Part shown: positions 1 through 5,704 of the stretch, in pieces
How positions within the stretch are numbered: the stretch's first letter is position 1
Layout: each line of letters begins with the position of its first letter
Assembly: GCA_004376105.1 (NCBI GenBank)
Contig: SOKA01000077.1
Coordinates: forward strand, 1 to 11,023
DNA length: 11,023 nt
Direction: 5' to 3'
Origin: Dehalococcoidia bacterium
GTDB lineage: Bacteria; Chloroflexota; Dehalococcoidia; Dehalococcoidales; E44-bin46
Translations under genes and position numbers: made by a program
The notes under the pieces: generated by a model
Database searches by the model: none
Told to the model about the DNA's origin: nothing
The model's input: only the letters and a program-made list of their open reading frames with translations

Positions 1-153
1 AGCAATAACATCCGCTTCATCAGGAATGACCTCATACTTAACTACGCTGGCATCTAATAAAGACAGGCTATCCCTAATTGCCTTACCACTTTCGTCATAG
101 CGCTGTCCGTGCCAGCCTTTATCACTAATGGTAAGTATGCCTATGTTAAGCAT
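1..153 (-). CDS. mog: Molybdopterin adenylyltransferase-like protein (MogA/MoaB family), N-terminal part
   Basis: Reading leftward from ATG at 153, the first 51 codons are open to the window edge; the C-terminal two thirds lie outside. The protein starts MLNIGILTISDKGWHGQRYD, matching the first beta strand and following loop of the MogA/MoaB/CinA fold (family pattern: G-I-x-T-x-S-D-x, a G, then D-x-S-G). Later residues (V-x-x-Y-x-V-I-P-D-E-x-D-V-I) also fit the family, where this region leads into the MPT-binding core. In the family, MogA adenylylates molybdopterin during molybdenum or tungsten cofactor synthesis in the cytoplasm. The start is supported by AAAGGCGG about 6 nt upstream. It is divergent from the division operon. 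Which subfamily (MogA or MoaB) it belongs to cannot be decided from this fragment. Confidence 0.85.
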   Translation of the reverse strand, partial: MLNIGILTISDKGWHGQRYDESGKAIRDSLSLLDASVVKYEVIPDEADVIA

Positions 154-178
154 AACACCGCCTTTCTTAGAGGCATTT

Positions 179-207
179 ATTTTACCACCATATGAAACAT
201 ATAGCAA
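179..207 (-). promoter_or_regulatory. Probable sigma-70-type promoter for the mog-like gene
   Basis: On the minus strand TTGCTA (207-202) is followed after exactly 17 bp by TAAAAT (184-179). The predicted start of transcription lies near 172, giving a short leader of about 20 nt before the ATG at 153. The octamer GTGGTAAA (minus strand, 188-181) overlaps the -10 and also occurs twice in the plus-strand repeat array 100 bp away. This is a pattern match only. Confidence 0.5.
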
Positions 208-244
208 AATCAGAGAATTTTTTTAAAAATTTATTCAAAAAGAC

Positions 245-275
245 TTGACAAATGAGGGCAATTGTGGTGTAGAAT
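245..275 (+). promoter_or_regulatory. Promoter of the mraZ/division operon
   Basis: A consensus -35 TTGACA (245-250) is preceded by a very A/T-rich stretch (215-243) that could act as an UP element. The best -10 is TAGAAT (270-275) with a 19-bp spacer. TGTAGA (268-273) with a 17-bp spacer is a poorer match. The 10-bp repeats at 265-299 cover the -10 and the presumed start site, so a protein bound there should block transcription. No other good promoter was seen before mraZ, rsmH, ftsA or ftsZ, so this one probably drives the whole set. Confidence 0.6.
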
Positions 276-299
276 GGAAAATAGTGGTAAATAGTGGTA
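265..299 (+). promoter_or_regulatory. Four-copy 10-bp direct repeat, probable MraZ operator
   Basis: TGGTG (265), TGGAA (275), TGGTA (285) and TGGTA (295) occur at exactly 10-bp steps with 5-nt spacers. The last two units are part of a perfect 10-bp duplication. Known MraZ operators are three or four direct repeats of TGGGN-type pentamers with 5-nt spacers in the mraZ promoter, because the MraZ ring contacts one face of the helix. Period, copy number and position all agree; the pentamer differs at its fourth base. MraZ is encoded about 500 bp downstream. The assignment is an inference from geometry. Confidence 0.65.
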
Positions 300-304
300 A
301 ACAA

Positions 305-502
305 ATGCAAGTAATAATGAGATTTTGGATTGACCGGGAAGATAAGGAACGGCTAGAAAATGAAGCAAAGATGCTTGGCTTAAATGCTTCTAGCCTCCTT
401 CGGCTTCCCATCAAGCAATACTTCGGTGGGTTCCACCTTGAACGAGAGAAAGGCGAGGGACAAATAGAAAAGGTCTTGACCTATAAATTAAGAGATGGCT
501 GA
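305..502 (+). CDS. Small ribbon-helix-helix-like DNA-binding protein
   Basis: A 65-residue protein if read from ATG 305; ATG 317 is an alternative. The longer reading from TTG 245 is unlikely because that TTG is the promoter -35. Neither start has a clear ribosome binding site, so the start is uncertain. The sequence shows a short beta-like strand (V-I-M-R-F-W-I-D), a charged helix (REDKERLENEAKMLGL) and a second helix opening with N-A-S-S and ending near K-Q-Y-F, followed by a polar tail. This is the strand-helix-helix order of MetJ/Arc/CopG proteins, which bind DNA as dimers through the paired strands. It is the first gene after the MraZ-type repeats. I do not recognise a named family and its target is unknown. 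Confidence 0.6.
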   Translation: MQVIMRFWIDREDKERLENEAKMLGLNASSLLRLPIKQYFGGFHLEREKGEGQIEKVLTYKLRDG

Positions 503-572
503 AGAGTTAAAAATGGTGAATTTGGGGGAATTAGTGCTGAAATATTGCCGTTTGTTGTCGGAGGAACGGTGA
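495..572 (+). CDS. Possible 25-residue small ORF between the two regulators
   Basis: ATG 495 opens a 25-codon frame ending at TGA 570-572. It overlaps the end of the ribbon-helix-helix gene by 8 nt. Its stop forms a GTGA overlap with a possible GTG start (569) of the next gene. The peptide begins MAEELKMVNLGELVLKY and could form one amphipathic helix with a charged end. The upstream TTAAGAG is a weak ribosome binding site. The tight overlaps on both sides suggest either a real coupled micro-gene or a translational bridge. Chance is a serious alternative at this length. Confidence 0.3.
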   Translation: MAEELKMVNLGELVLKYCRLLSEER

Positions 573-574
573 TT

Positions 575-811
575 ATGATAGTAAAGACAAGAATTTTTGA
601 ACTACGCAACGGTAACTACCAGAACCTGTCTGAGTTAGCCAGGACTATGGGAATATCGGTAAGCCAGCTTTATCGGGTGCGTGGAGGCAAGCGCCACATC
701 AACCAAAAATTCATTGTTGGGGCGGTAAGAGCCTTCCCTAATTGCAAACTAAACGAACTCTTTTATCTTGCCCCTAAGGATGGGAAAGCAGCGAAAAATG
801 TTCTTCGGTGA
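575..811 (+). CDS. Small XRE/Cro-like helix-turn-helix protein
   Basis: A 78-residue protein from ATG 575, which has GGAGG at 560-564 and a 10-nt spacer. GTG 569 is an alternative two codons upstream with a shorter 4-nt spacer. The core N-L-S-E-L-A-R-T-M-G-I-S-V-S-Q-L-Y-R-V is a helix-turn-helix of the XRE/Cro type, with the usual A, G and hydrophobic positions. It is followed by R-G-G-K-R-x-I and a C-terminal helix ending in L-N-E-L-F-Y-L, as in many phage-type repressors. It probably binds DNA in the cytoplasm. Its 3' end overlaps mraZ by 14 nt, so the two are likely translationally coupled. Its target is unknown; regulation of the division operon is a guess from position. Confidence 0.72.
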   Translation: MIVKTRIFELRNGNYQNLSELARTMGISVSQLYRVRGGKRHINQKFIVGAVRAFPNCKLNELFYLAPKDGKAAKNVLR

Positions 812-1223
812 GTTTGAGTATAAGATTGATGAAAAAGGCAGAGTGCTTATTCCCCCGAAGTTCAGAGGCGCACTAAAGGAGGGAGTGGTATTAACGCCGG
901 GGGTAGAGAAGTGCATCACTGCCTACCCACTATCTGAGTGGAAAAAGGTGGCAGCTACTCTTACTACTGGTTCAATCACCCGCAGTAAGTTGAGAAAGCT
1001 AAATCGGGCTATTTTTGCTACTGCCTTTAGCCTCAGAATTGATGGACAGGGCAGGATAGCCTTGCCTATTCCATTACGAGACTATGCTGGGCTTGAGGAT
1101 GAAGTAGTTATCGCTGGAGTTAATAATTATCTTGAGCTGTGGAATAAAGAGCGATGGGAAGCAGAGAAGGCTATTAGCCAGGAGCAAGCCGGGCAAATTA
1201 TAGAAAGCTTAGAGAGGCACTGA
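798..1223 (+). CDS. mraZ: Transcriptional regulator MraZ
   Basis: MraZ is a DNA-binding ring-forming protein of the SpoVT-AbrB-like fold that autoregulates the division and cell wall cluster. The 141-residue product begins MFFGEFEYKIDEKGRVLIP, typical of the family. It carries both diagnostic D-x-x-x-R motifs, DEKGR (residues 11-15) and DGQGR (82-86), one in each repeat half. Length is normal. ATG 798 is chosen over the in-frame ATG 768 because the family begins at MFxGE; it lies inside the end of the upstream HTH gene and has no strong ribosome binding site, which suggests coupled translation. rsmH starts 11 nt after its stop. The probable operator is not directly upstream but about 500 bp away, before two other small regulators. 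Confidence 0.96.
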   Translation: MFFGEFEYKIDEKGRVLIPPKFRGALKEGVVLTPGVEKCITAYPLSEWKKVAATLTTGSITRSKLRKLNRAIFATAFSLRIDGQGRIALPIPLRDYAGLEDEVVIAGVNNYLELWNKERWEAEKAISQEQAGQIIESLERH

Positions 1224-1234
1224 GGAATCTAAAG

Positions 1235-2272
1235 ATGTCAGCCCATATTCCGGTTCTAGTCAAAGAGACCATTGAGGCACTCGCTGTTCAGCCTGGGGGT
1301 CGTTATATTGATTGCACTCTTGGGGGTGGTGGTCATGCCGCTGCCATTTTAGAGCAGAGCTCACCCGGCGGGCAACTACTGGGCATTGATGCTGACCCTG
1401 AAGCTATAAAAATAGCCAAGGCAAAGCTCCAAGCCTATAGTGGCTCAACCCTTTTAATTAACGAAAACTTCGTCAATTTACAGGCTATTTGTATTAAATA
1501 TGACTTCCACCCGGTGCATAGTATTTTGTTTGACCTGGGGCTTTCCTCCCTTCAGCTCAATAACAATAGTCGTGGTTTCAGCTTTCAGCATGATGCACCT
1601 TTAGATATGCGCTTGAGTCCCAGCCAGGAGATTACCGCCGCTGATATTATTAACATATCCTCTGAGGCTGAACTAGCTCACATTATAAAAACATATGGTG
1701 AGGAAGCTTATAGCCATCAAATTGCCCGCCACATCGTGCAGGAGCGTTCCATAGAAACTACCCTTCAACTGGTTCAGACGATAGAGCGGGCTGTCGGAGG
1801 TAGAAGGGGTAGAATCCACCCTGCCACCAGAACCTTTCAAGCACTGCGAATAGCGGTTAACCACGAACTTGAGCATCTGGAAGTTGCTCTAAAACAGGCG
1901 ATTAACCTCCTTGGGTTTGAGGGTAGATTGGTTGTCATTAGCTATAACTCCCTCGAAGACCGCATTGTGAAACAGCTCATGCAGCGAGAATCAAAGGACT
2001 GTATTTGCCCTCCAGGTATACCGACCTGCATTTGTGGACATACCGCTTGCCTAAGGTTAATCAACAAGAGGGTTATTACCCCTTCTCCTACAGAGGTTCA
2101 ACTTAACCCGCGTAGTCGTAGTGCCAAATTAAGAGCTGCTGAGCGCATTATTGCTCAGGATGAATCCTATAAGATGGCTGAAAAACTGAGCTTTTTAGCC
2201 GAGGGTAAAGCTAATGGGTGGAGAAGGCCAGCTTTGCTGAGAAAGCTCCGAATGGCCTTTTCACTATCCTAG
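1235..2272 (+). CDS. rsmH: 16S rRNA (cytosine-1402-N4)-methyltransferase RsmH
   Basis: RsmH (MraW) transfers a methyl group from S-adenosylmethionine to N4 of C1402 in the 16S rRNA decoding centre. The 345-residue product has the SAM-binding motif D-C-T-L-G-G-G-G-H (26-34), an acidic loop G-I-D-A-D-P (50-55), F-D-L-G-L-S-S (99-105), P-L-D-M-R (122-126), H-P-A-T-R-T-F-Q-A-L-R (195-205) and I-S-Y-N-S-L-E-D-R (235-243). A Cys pair cluster C-x-C-x6-C-x-C (256-267) precedes the conserved N-P-R-S-R-S-A-K-L-R (291-300). Residues after about 310 form an extra basic tail. ATG 1235 has GAGG (1222-1225) overlapping the mraZ stop. It is in the usual mraZ-rsmH order, but the next gene is ftsA rather than ftsL. 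Confidence 0.97.
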   Translation: MSAHIPVLVKETIEALAVQPGGRYIDCTLGGGGHAAAILEQSSPGGQLLGIDADPEAIKIAKAKLQAYSGSTLLINENFVNLQAICIKYDFHPVHSILFDLGLSSLQLNNNSRGFSFQHDAPLDMRLSPSQEITAADIINISSEAELAHIIKTYGEEAYSHQIARHIVQERSIETTLQLVQTIERAVGGRRGRIHPATRTFQALRIAVNHELEHLEVALKQAINLLGFEGRLVVISYNSLEDRIVKQLMQRESKDCICPPGIPTCICGHTACLRLINKRVITPSPTEVQLNPRSRSAKLRAAERIIAQDESYKMAEKLSFLAEGKANGWRRPALLRKLRMAFSLS

Positions 2273-2369
2273 ATTACATAAAATTTTTGAGACTGCGAAG
2301 AGGGAGGTTTTGAAAATGTGAAAATGAATATAACTAAGGGGAATAAAATCTAACAAAAAGGAGGAGTAG
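2273..2369 (+). other. rsmH-ftsA spacer with start-stop element and strong ftsA ribosome binding site
   Basis: In most division clusters ftsL, ftsI and mur genes lie here; only 97 bp remain. A purine-rich AGGGAGG (2301-2307) is followed 8 nt later by ATG directly joined to TGA (2316-2321), a start-stop pair. An ATG at 2324 then opens a 9-codon frame ending at TAA 2351-2353. AAGGAGG (2358-2364) lies 5 nt before the ftsA ATG and fixes that start. No convincing promoter or terminator was found. Whether the start-stop pair is used is unknown. Confidence 0.4.
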
Positions 2370-3578
2370 ATGAGAAAGCGGACTATTTTAGCTTCTATCG
2401 ATGTTGGTACCACTAAAGTATGCACCACTATAGCCGAGGTCAACGATGGGGGTACTATTCGAGTTGCCGGCGTAGGTGTTGCCCCATCCAGGGGGTTGCA
2501 CAAAGGCCTAGTGGTCAACATCAACGACGCCAGGGAGTCAATACGGGAGTCAGTGAGGAAAGCGGAGCAAACCAGCGCCTACAGAGTGGAATCAGCCTAT
2601 GTCGGCGTGACTGGCAGGCATGTCAGCTCGCTGAATAACCGGGGGGTAGTAGCTATTACCCGTAATGACCGGCTAGTACGCCCAGATGACCTGAGGCGAG
2701 TACTGGCTTGTGCCCAAAATGTTAAAGTCCCTAGTGATAGAAAGCTGCTCCATGTTATTCCTCGGGGTTATGCTGTTGATGGTCAGGTAGGAGTCAGGAA
2801 CCCGGTAGGAATGCATGGCTTCAGACTAGATGTGGAGACACACATCATTACTGCTGCAGTAACTTCCGTCCAGAATCTAATAAAGTGTATTCGTGGCATT
2901 GGCATAGATGTTGATGACCTTGTCCTTGAACCCTTAGCCAGCAGTGAGGCAGTATTGACCGAGGATGAGAAGCAAGTAGGCATTATACTAGCTGATGTAG
3001 GTGGTGGAACCACAGATATTGCTGTTTTCAGGGACGGAAGTATCTGGCATACCTCTATTCTGCCTGTAGCCGGTTATCAAATCACCAGAGATGTAGCTAT
3101 TGGTTTGGGGCTCCCCTTTGATGTCGCCGAGGAGATGAAGAAAAGGTATGGCAGTGTTATGCCAGTTTACGAAAGCAAGATGGAAACCGCCAGCACAATA
3201 TCAGAAGACGGGCATGGCGTTTCCTACCAAGACCTATGCGACATTATCAGGGCTCGAGTTGAGGAAATCATAAGGCTTATTCTGCTTGAGCTGCCACGCT
3301 CTGAGCCTGAAGCCTTGGTCCCGGCTGGACTGGTCCTCACCGGTGGTAGCGCTAACCTTTCTGGTATAGAGGCATTGGGGCGCAATATATTGCGACTCCC
3401 GGTGAGGGTGGGCATTCCTACCAATATGCAAGGCATCACTGATATCCTTCGTGACCCAGCATATGCCACTAGTGTTGGTCTTCTACTCTGGGGAGCAAAG
3501 CACGAGGGCAGGCAGATCTGGAAATCTCACGGATTCTTACGGCGGTTGATTTCCCGAATTAAGAATCTGTTCCGCTAG
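2370..3578 (+). CDS. ftsA: Cell division protein FtsA
   Basis: FtsA is an actin-fold ATPase that polymerises at the inner membrane face and tethers FtsZ. The 402-residue product shows the phosphate-1 motif I-D-V-G-T-T-K (10-16), the phosphate-2 motif D-V-G-G-G-T-T-D (209-216) and the adenosine motif L-T-G-G-S-A (323-328). The 1C domain typical of FtsA lies between roughly residues 80 and 165. The C-terminal GFLRRLISRIKNLFR (388-402) is a basic amphipathic helix, the expected membrane-targeting sequence. The start is set by a perfect AAGGAGG 5 nt upstream. ftsZ follows after 48 nt. The FtsZ-tethering machinery is thus kept although no peptidoglycan-synthesis gene is present nearby. Length and motifs are normal. 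Confidence 0.96.
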   Translation: MRKRTILASIDVGTTKVCTTIAEVNDGGTIRVAGVGVAPSRGLHKGLVVNINDARESIRESVRKAEQTSAYRVESAYVGVTGRHVSSLNNRGVVAITRNDRLVRPDDLRRVLACAQNVKVPSDRKLLHVIPRGYAVDGQVGVRNPVGMHGFRLDVETHIITAAVTSVQNLIKCIRGIGIDVDDLVLEPLASSEAVLTEDEKQVGIILADVGGGTTDIAVFRDGSIWHTSILPVAGYQITRDVAIGLGLPFDVAEEMKKRYGSVMPVYESKMETASTISEDGHGVSYQDLCDIIRARVEEIIRLILLELPRSEPEALVPAGLVLTGGSANLSGIEALGRNILRLPVRVGIPTNMQGITDILRDPAYATSVGLLLWGAKHEGRQIWKSHGFLRRLISRIKNLFR

Positions 3579-3613
3579 ATAGTTACCAGGGAAAAGCACT
3601 AATAACAGTAAAG

Positions 3614-3624
3614 AAAGGAGGAGG
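3614..3624 (+). promoter_or_regulatory. Strong ribosome binding site of ftsZ
   Basis: AAAGGAGGAGG ends 2 nt before the ATG, with the AGGAGG core 5 nt from it. Together with the ftsA site, this is much stronger than any site seen for the upstream genes of the operon. That suggests ftsA and ftsZ are translated at a higher rate than mraZ and the small regulators. Confidence 0.7.
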
Positions 3625-3626
3625 AG

Positions 3627-4757
3627 ATGGCAAAAACAAGTTTTGTCCCTAACCCAGCCAAGATTAAGGTTATCGGCTTAGGTGGCGGTGGCTGTAATGC
3701 TATAACCCGCATGGTTCAGGAGGAAATTCAAGGTGTGGAGTTCATCGCCATAAATACCGATGCCCAAGCCCTAGCCATCACCGAAGCCCCAACCCGCATC
3801 CAGCTTGGAGAGAAGCTTACCAAAGGATTAGGCGTAGGTGGTGACCATGTTCAGGGTCAGAAAGCAGCCGAAGAGAGCCGTGATGAACTTAAGGAAATCA
3901 TCTCTGGAGTTGATATGGTGTTTATCACCTGTGGCATGGGCGGTGGCACCGGCACCGGGGCTGCCCCTATTGTTGCTGAATTAGCTAAGCAAGGTGGAGC
4001 CCTCACCATCGCCGTAGTCACCAGACCATTCACCTTTGAGGGTATCCACCGCTGCCAGGTATCAGATGAGGGAATTGTCCGCCTGCTAGGCAAGGTTGAT
4101 ACTCTTATTCTTATCCCTAATGACCGCTTACTCGGCCTTTGTGACCAGAAGACAGGTGTGGATAATGCCTTTAAGCTAGCCGATGATGTATTGAGACACG
4201 GGGTTCAGGCTATCTCTGAAGTTATCACTGTCCCCGGGCTGATTAACCTTGACTTTGCTGATGTCAAGGCGGTAATGAAAGATGCTGGTCCAGCTTGGAT
4301 GTCCATGGGCATCGGTTCAGGTAAAAATCGAGCTGTAGACGCAGCTAGGGACGCCTTAGCTAGCCCCTTGTTAGATGTTTCTATTGATGGGTCAAAGGGG
4401 GTGTTATTCAATGTTGTTGGCGGTAGTAGCCTCGCCCTGTTTGAAGTTAATGAAGCTGCTGAGGTAATCAAGCAAGCAGTAGACCCTGAGGCTAATATCA
4501 TTTTTGGGGTGGCTCATGACCCCAATATGGATAACGAGATAAGGATTACCCTAATTGCCACTGGATTCACTTCCAAGATAGGGTTAGCCGAAACTAGCCA
4601 GGAAGACGAACTTACCCAACTCCTCAAGGGCTTAAAGAGCGAAGAGGAACTGGATGTTCCTTCTTTTCTGCGTCGCCCACTATTTAGCCACCGACGCCAG
4701 GCAATAACTCCGTCTACCAAACTGGTTGAAGCACCCTTACGCACTCCAGTTCGTTAA
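3627..4757 (+). CDS. ftsZ: Cell division protein FtsZ
   Basis: FtsZ is the tubulin-like GTPase that forms the cytokinetic ring. The 376-residue product has I-G-L-G-G-G-G-C-N-A (16-25), I-N-T-D-A-Q-A-L (42-49), the tubulin signature GGGTGTG (105-111), N-D-R-L (165-168) and the catalytic T7 loop N-L-D-F-A-D (207-212). The globular core ends near T-G-F (312-314). After a linker of about 25 mostly acidic and polar residues comes DVPSFLRR (343-350), matching the conserved C-terminal peptide that binds FtsA. Here it is followed by 26 more basic and proline-containing residues, whereas in most FtsZ proteins the peptide is near the end. ftsZ is the last gene before a strong terminator, so the operon closes here. 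Confidence 0.97.
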   Translation: MAKTSFVPNPAKIKVIGLGGGGCNAITRMVQEEIQGVEFIAINTDAQALAITEAPTRIQLGEKLTKGLGVGGDHVQGQKAAEESRDELKEIISGVDMVFITCGMGGGTGTGAAPIVAELAKQGGALTIAVVTRPFTFEGIHRCQVSDEGIVRLLGKVDTLILIPNDRLLGLCDQKTGVDNAFKLADDVLRHGVQAISEVITVPGLINLDFADVKAVMKDAGPAWMSMGIGSGKNRAVDAARDALASPLLDVSIDGSKGVLFNVVGGSSLALFEVNEAAEVIKQAVDPEANIIFGVAHDPNMDNEIRITLIATGFTSKIGLAETSQEDELTQLLKGLKSEEELDVPSFLRRPLFSHRRQAITPSTKLVEAPLRTPVR

Positions 4758-4807
4758 AGCTCTCGGAGAAATTTATCAATTAAATAAGTGTCTTCTTAAA
4801 AGCCCCA

Positions 4808-4855
4808 AAAACAAGAAGGCTGTAGGTGCTTTATTGCCTACAGCCTTCTTGTTTT
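4808..4855. terminator. Bidirectional intrinsic terminator between ftsZ and the DUF72 gene
   Basis: A perfect 19-bp inverted repeat (4808-4826 and 4837-4855) encloses a 10-nt loop. The stem has a G/C-containing core GGCTGTAGG and outer AAAACAAGAA/TTCTTGTTTT ends. A run of T follows on the plus strand and, read from the other side, on the minus strand, as expected for a terminator working in both directions. It sits 50 nt after the ftsZ stop and 20 nt beyond the stop of the convergent gene. Confidence 0.88.
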
Positions 4856-4875
4856 CATTAAGTAGCACAGCCCCT

Positions 4876-5613
4876 TCAAAGCTTCCCCATTTCTAGGTAA
4901 CGACGCAGGGTTATGGCATTTCTCACCGCAAACGCTTCAGCGTCATTATTGAAGTAAATGTAGATTGCTTTCAGGTTCCGGGCTAAATTAGCCAGCCTCT
5001 TTGCCCAATCAGCTAACTCCTCATCAGAGTAACAACTCCAATAGAGACCGGTGCTACCATGAAACCTAATATAGGCAAAATCAGCCGTGGCTACCAGAGG
5101 GCAACTAGCCGATGGCATATCAAAGACACAAAATCCTATACTGTGCTTATGTAGAACTTCAAAAACCTTATCTTCGAGCCAAGACTGGTGCCGAAATTCA
5201 AATACATGCTTCATTCCCTGAGGTAAAGTAGACAAGAATGACTCTAATACTTCGTCATTGCGGTGCATATTGGGGGGAAGTTGATACAGAAGCGGACCTA
5301 ATTTCTCACCTAAAATTTTAGCTCTACTAACAAACTTCTCTACTGCCTCTTCACTATTTCTAAGTCTCTTAATGTGGGTGATAAAACGACTTACCTTTAC
5401 CGCAAAGGTAAAATTGGCTGGTGATGAGTCGTGCCAGGTAGTAAAGGCAGTCTCTGAAGGTAGCCGGTAAAAACTATTATTAAGTTCAACTGTAGTGAAA
5501 TGGCTGGTATAAAATTCAAGCCACTTGGCTTTGGTCAGCTTTTTGGGATAGAACCTATCCTGCCAGTGGTTATAATGCCAGCCTGATGTGCCAATATAAT
5601 AGTGCAATGCCAT
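4876..5613 (-). CDS. DUF72 family protein (YecE-like)
   Basis: A 245-residue protein of the DUF72/YecE family, which has a TIM-barrel-like fold and no firmly established function. It shows I-G-T-S-G-W-x-Y-x-H-W (7-17), F-Y-P (21-23), V-E-L-N-N-S-F-Y-R-L-P (42-52), F-A-V-K-V-S-R-F-I-T-H (70-80), L-G-P-L-L-Y-Q-L-P-P (105-114), F-E-F-R-H-x-S-W (138-145) and Y-I-R-F-H-G (181-186), all family hallmarks. ATG 5613 is preferred over GTG 5625 because GAAGGA lies about 6 nt before it. It is 91 nt downstream of the ABC-2 permease on the same strand, with no clear terminator or promoter between, so read-through expression is possible. It ends at the shared terminator. Confidence 0.9.
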   Translation of the reverse strand: MALHYYIGTSGWHYNHWQDRFYPKKLTKAKWLEFYTSHFTTVELNNSFYRLPSETAFTTWHDSSPANFTFAVKVSRFITHIKRLRNSEEAVEKFVSRAKILGEKLGPLLYQLPPNMHRNDEVLESFLSTLPQGMKHVFEFRHQSWLEDKVFEVLHKHSIGFCVFDMPSASCPLVATADFAYIRFHGSTGLYWSCYSDEELADWAKRLANLARNLKAIYIYFNNDAEAFAVRNAITLRRYLEMGKL

Positions 5614-5704
5614 TAAATCCTTCACCCATATAAATCAGCCTTAAACACCTCGTATATTGGTTTCTGCTTCAAAGTGGGGGAGCGTAGAACTCAATAGTTT
5701 TTAT

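Noticed and set aside
245..304. Extension of the ribbon-helix-helix gene to a TTG start at 245
   Set aside because: The TTG is part of the promoter -35 TTGACA and the extension crosses the -10 and the repeat array, so it would precede the transcription start.
2287..2334. Separate promoter for ftsA in the rsmH-ftsA spacer (TTGAGA or TATAAC)
   Set aside because: No -35/-10 pair with a 16-18 bp spacer could be formed; the best combinations match the -10 at only three of six positions or have a 13-bp gap.
2264..4744. Minus-strand open frames opposite ftsA and ftsZ
   Set aside because: FtsA and FtsZ are complete and motif-rich on the plus strand. The reverse frames show no family features and are explained by codon composition.
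5614..5704. Promoter or terminator between the permease and the DUF72 gene
   Set aside because: Only scattered A/T-rich hexamers without proper spacing and no GC-rich stem were found, so the region is left unassigned.
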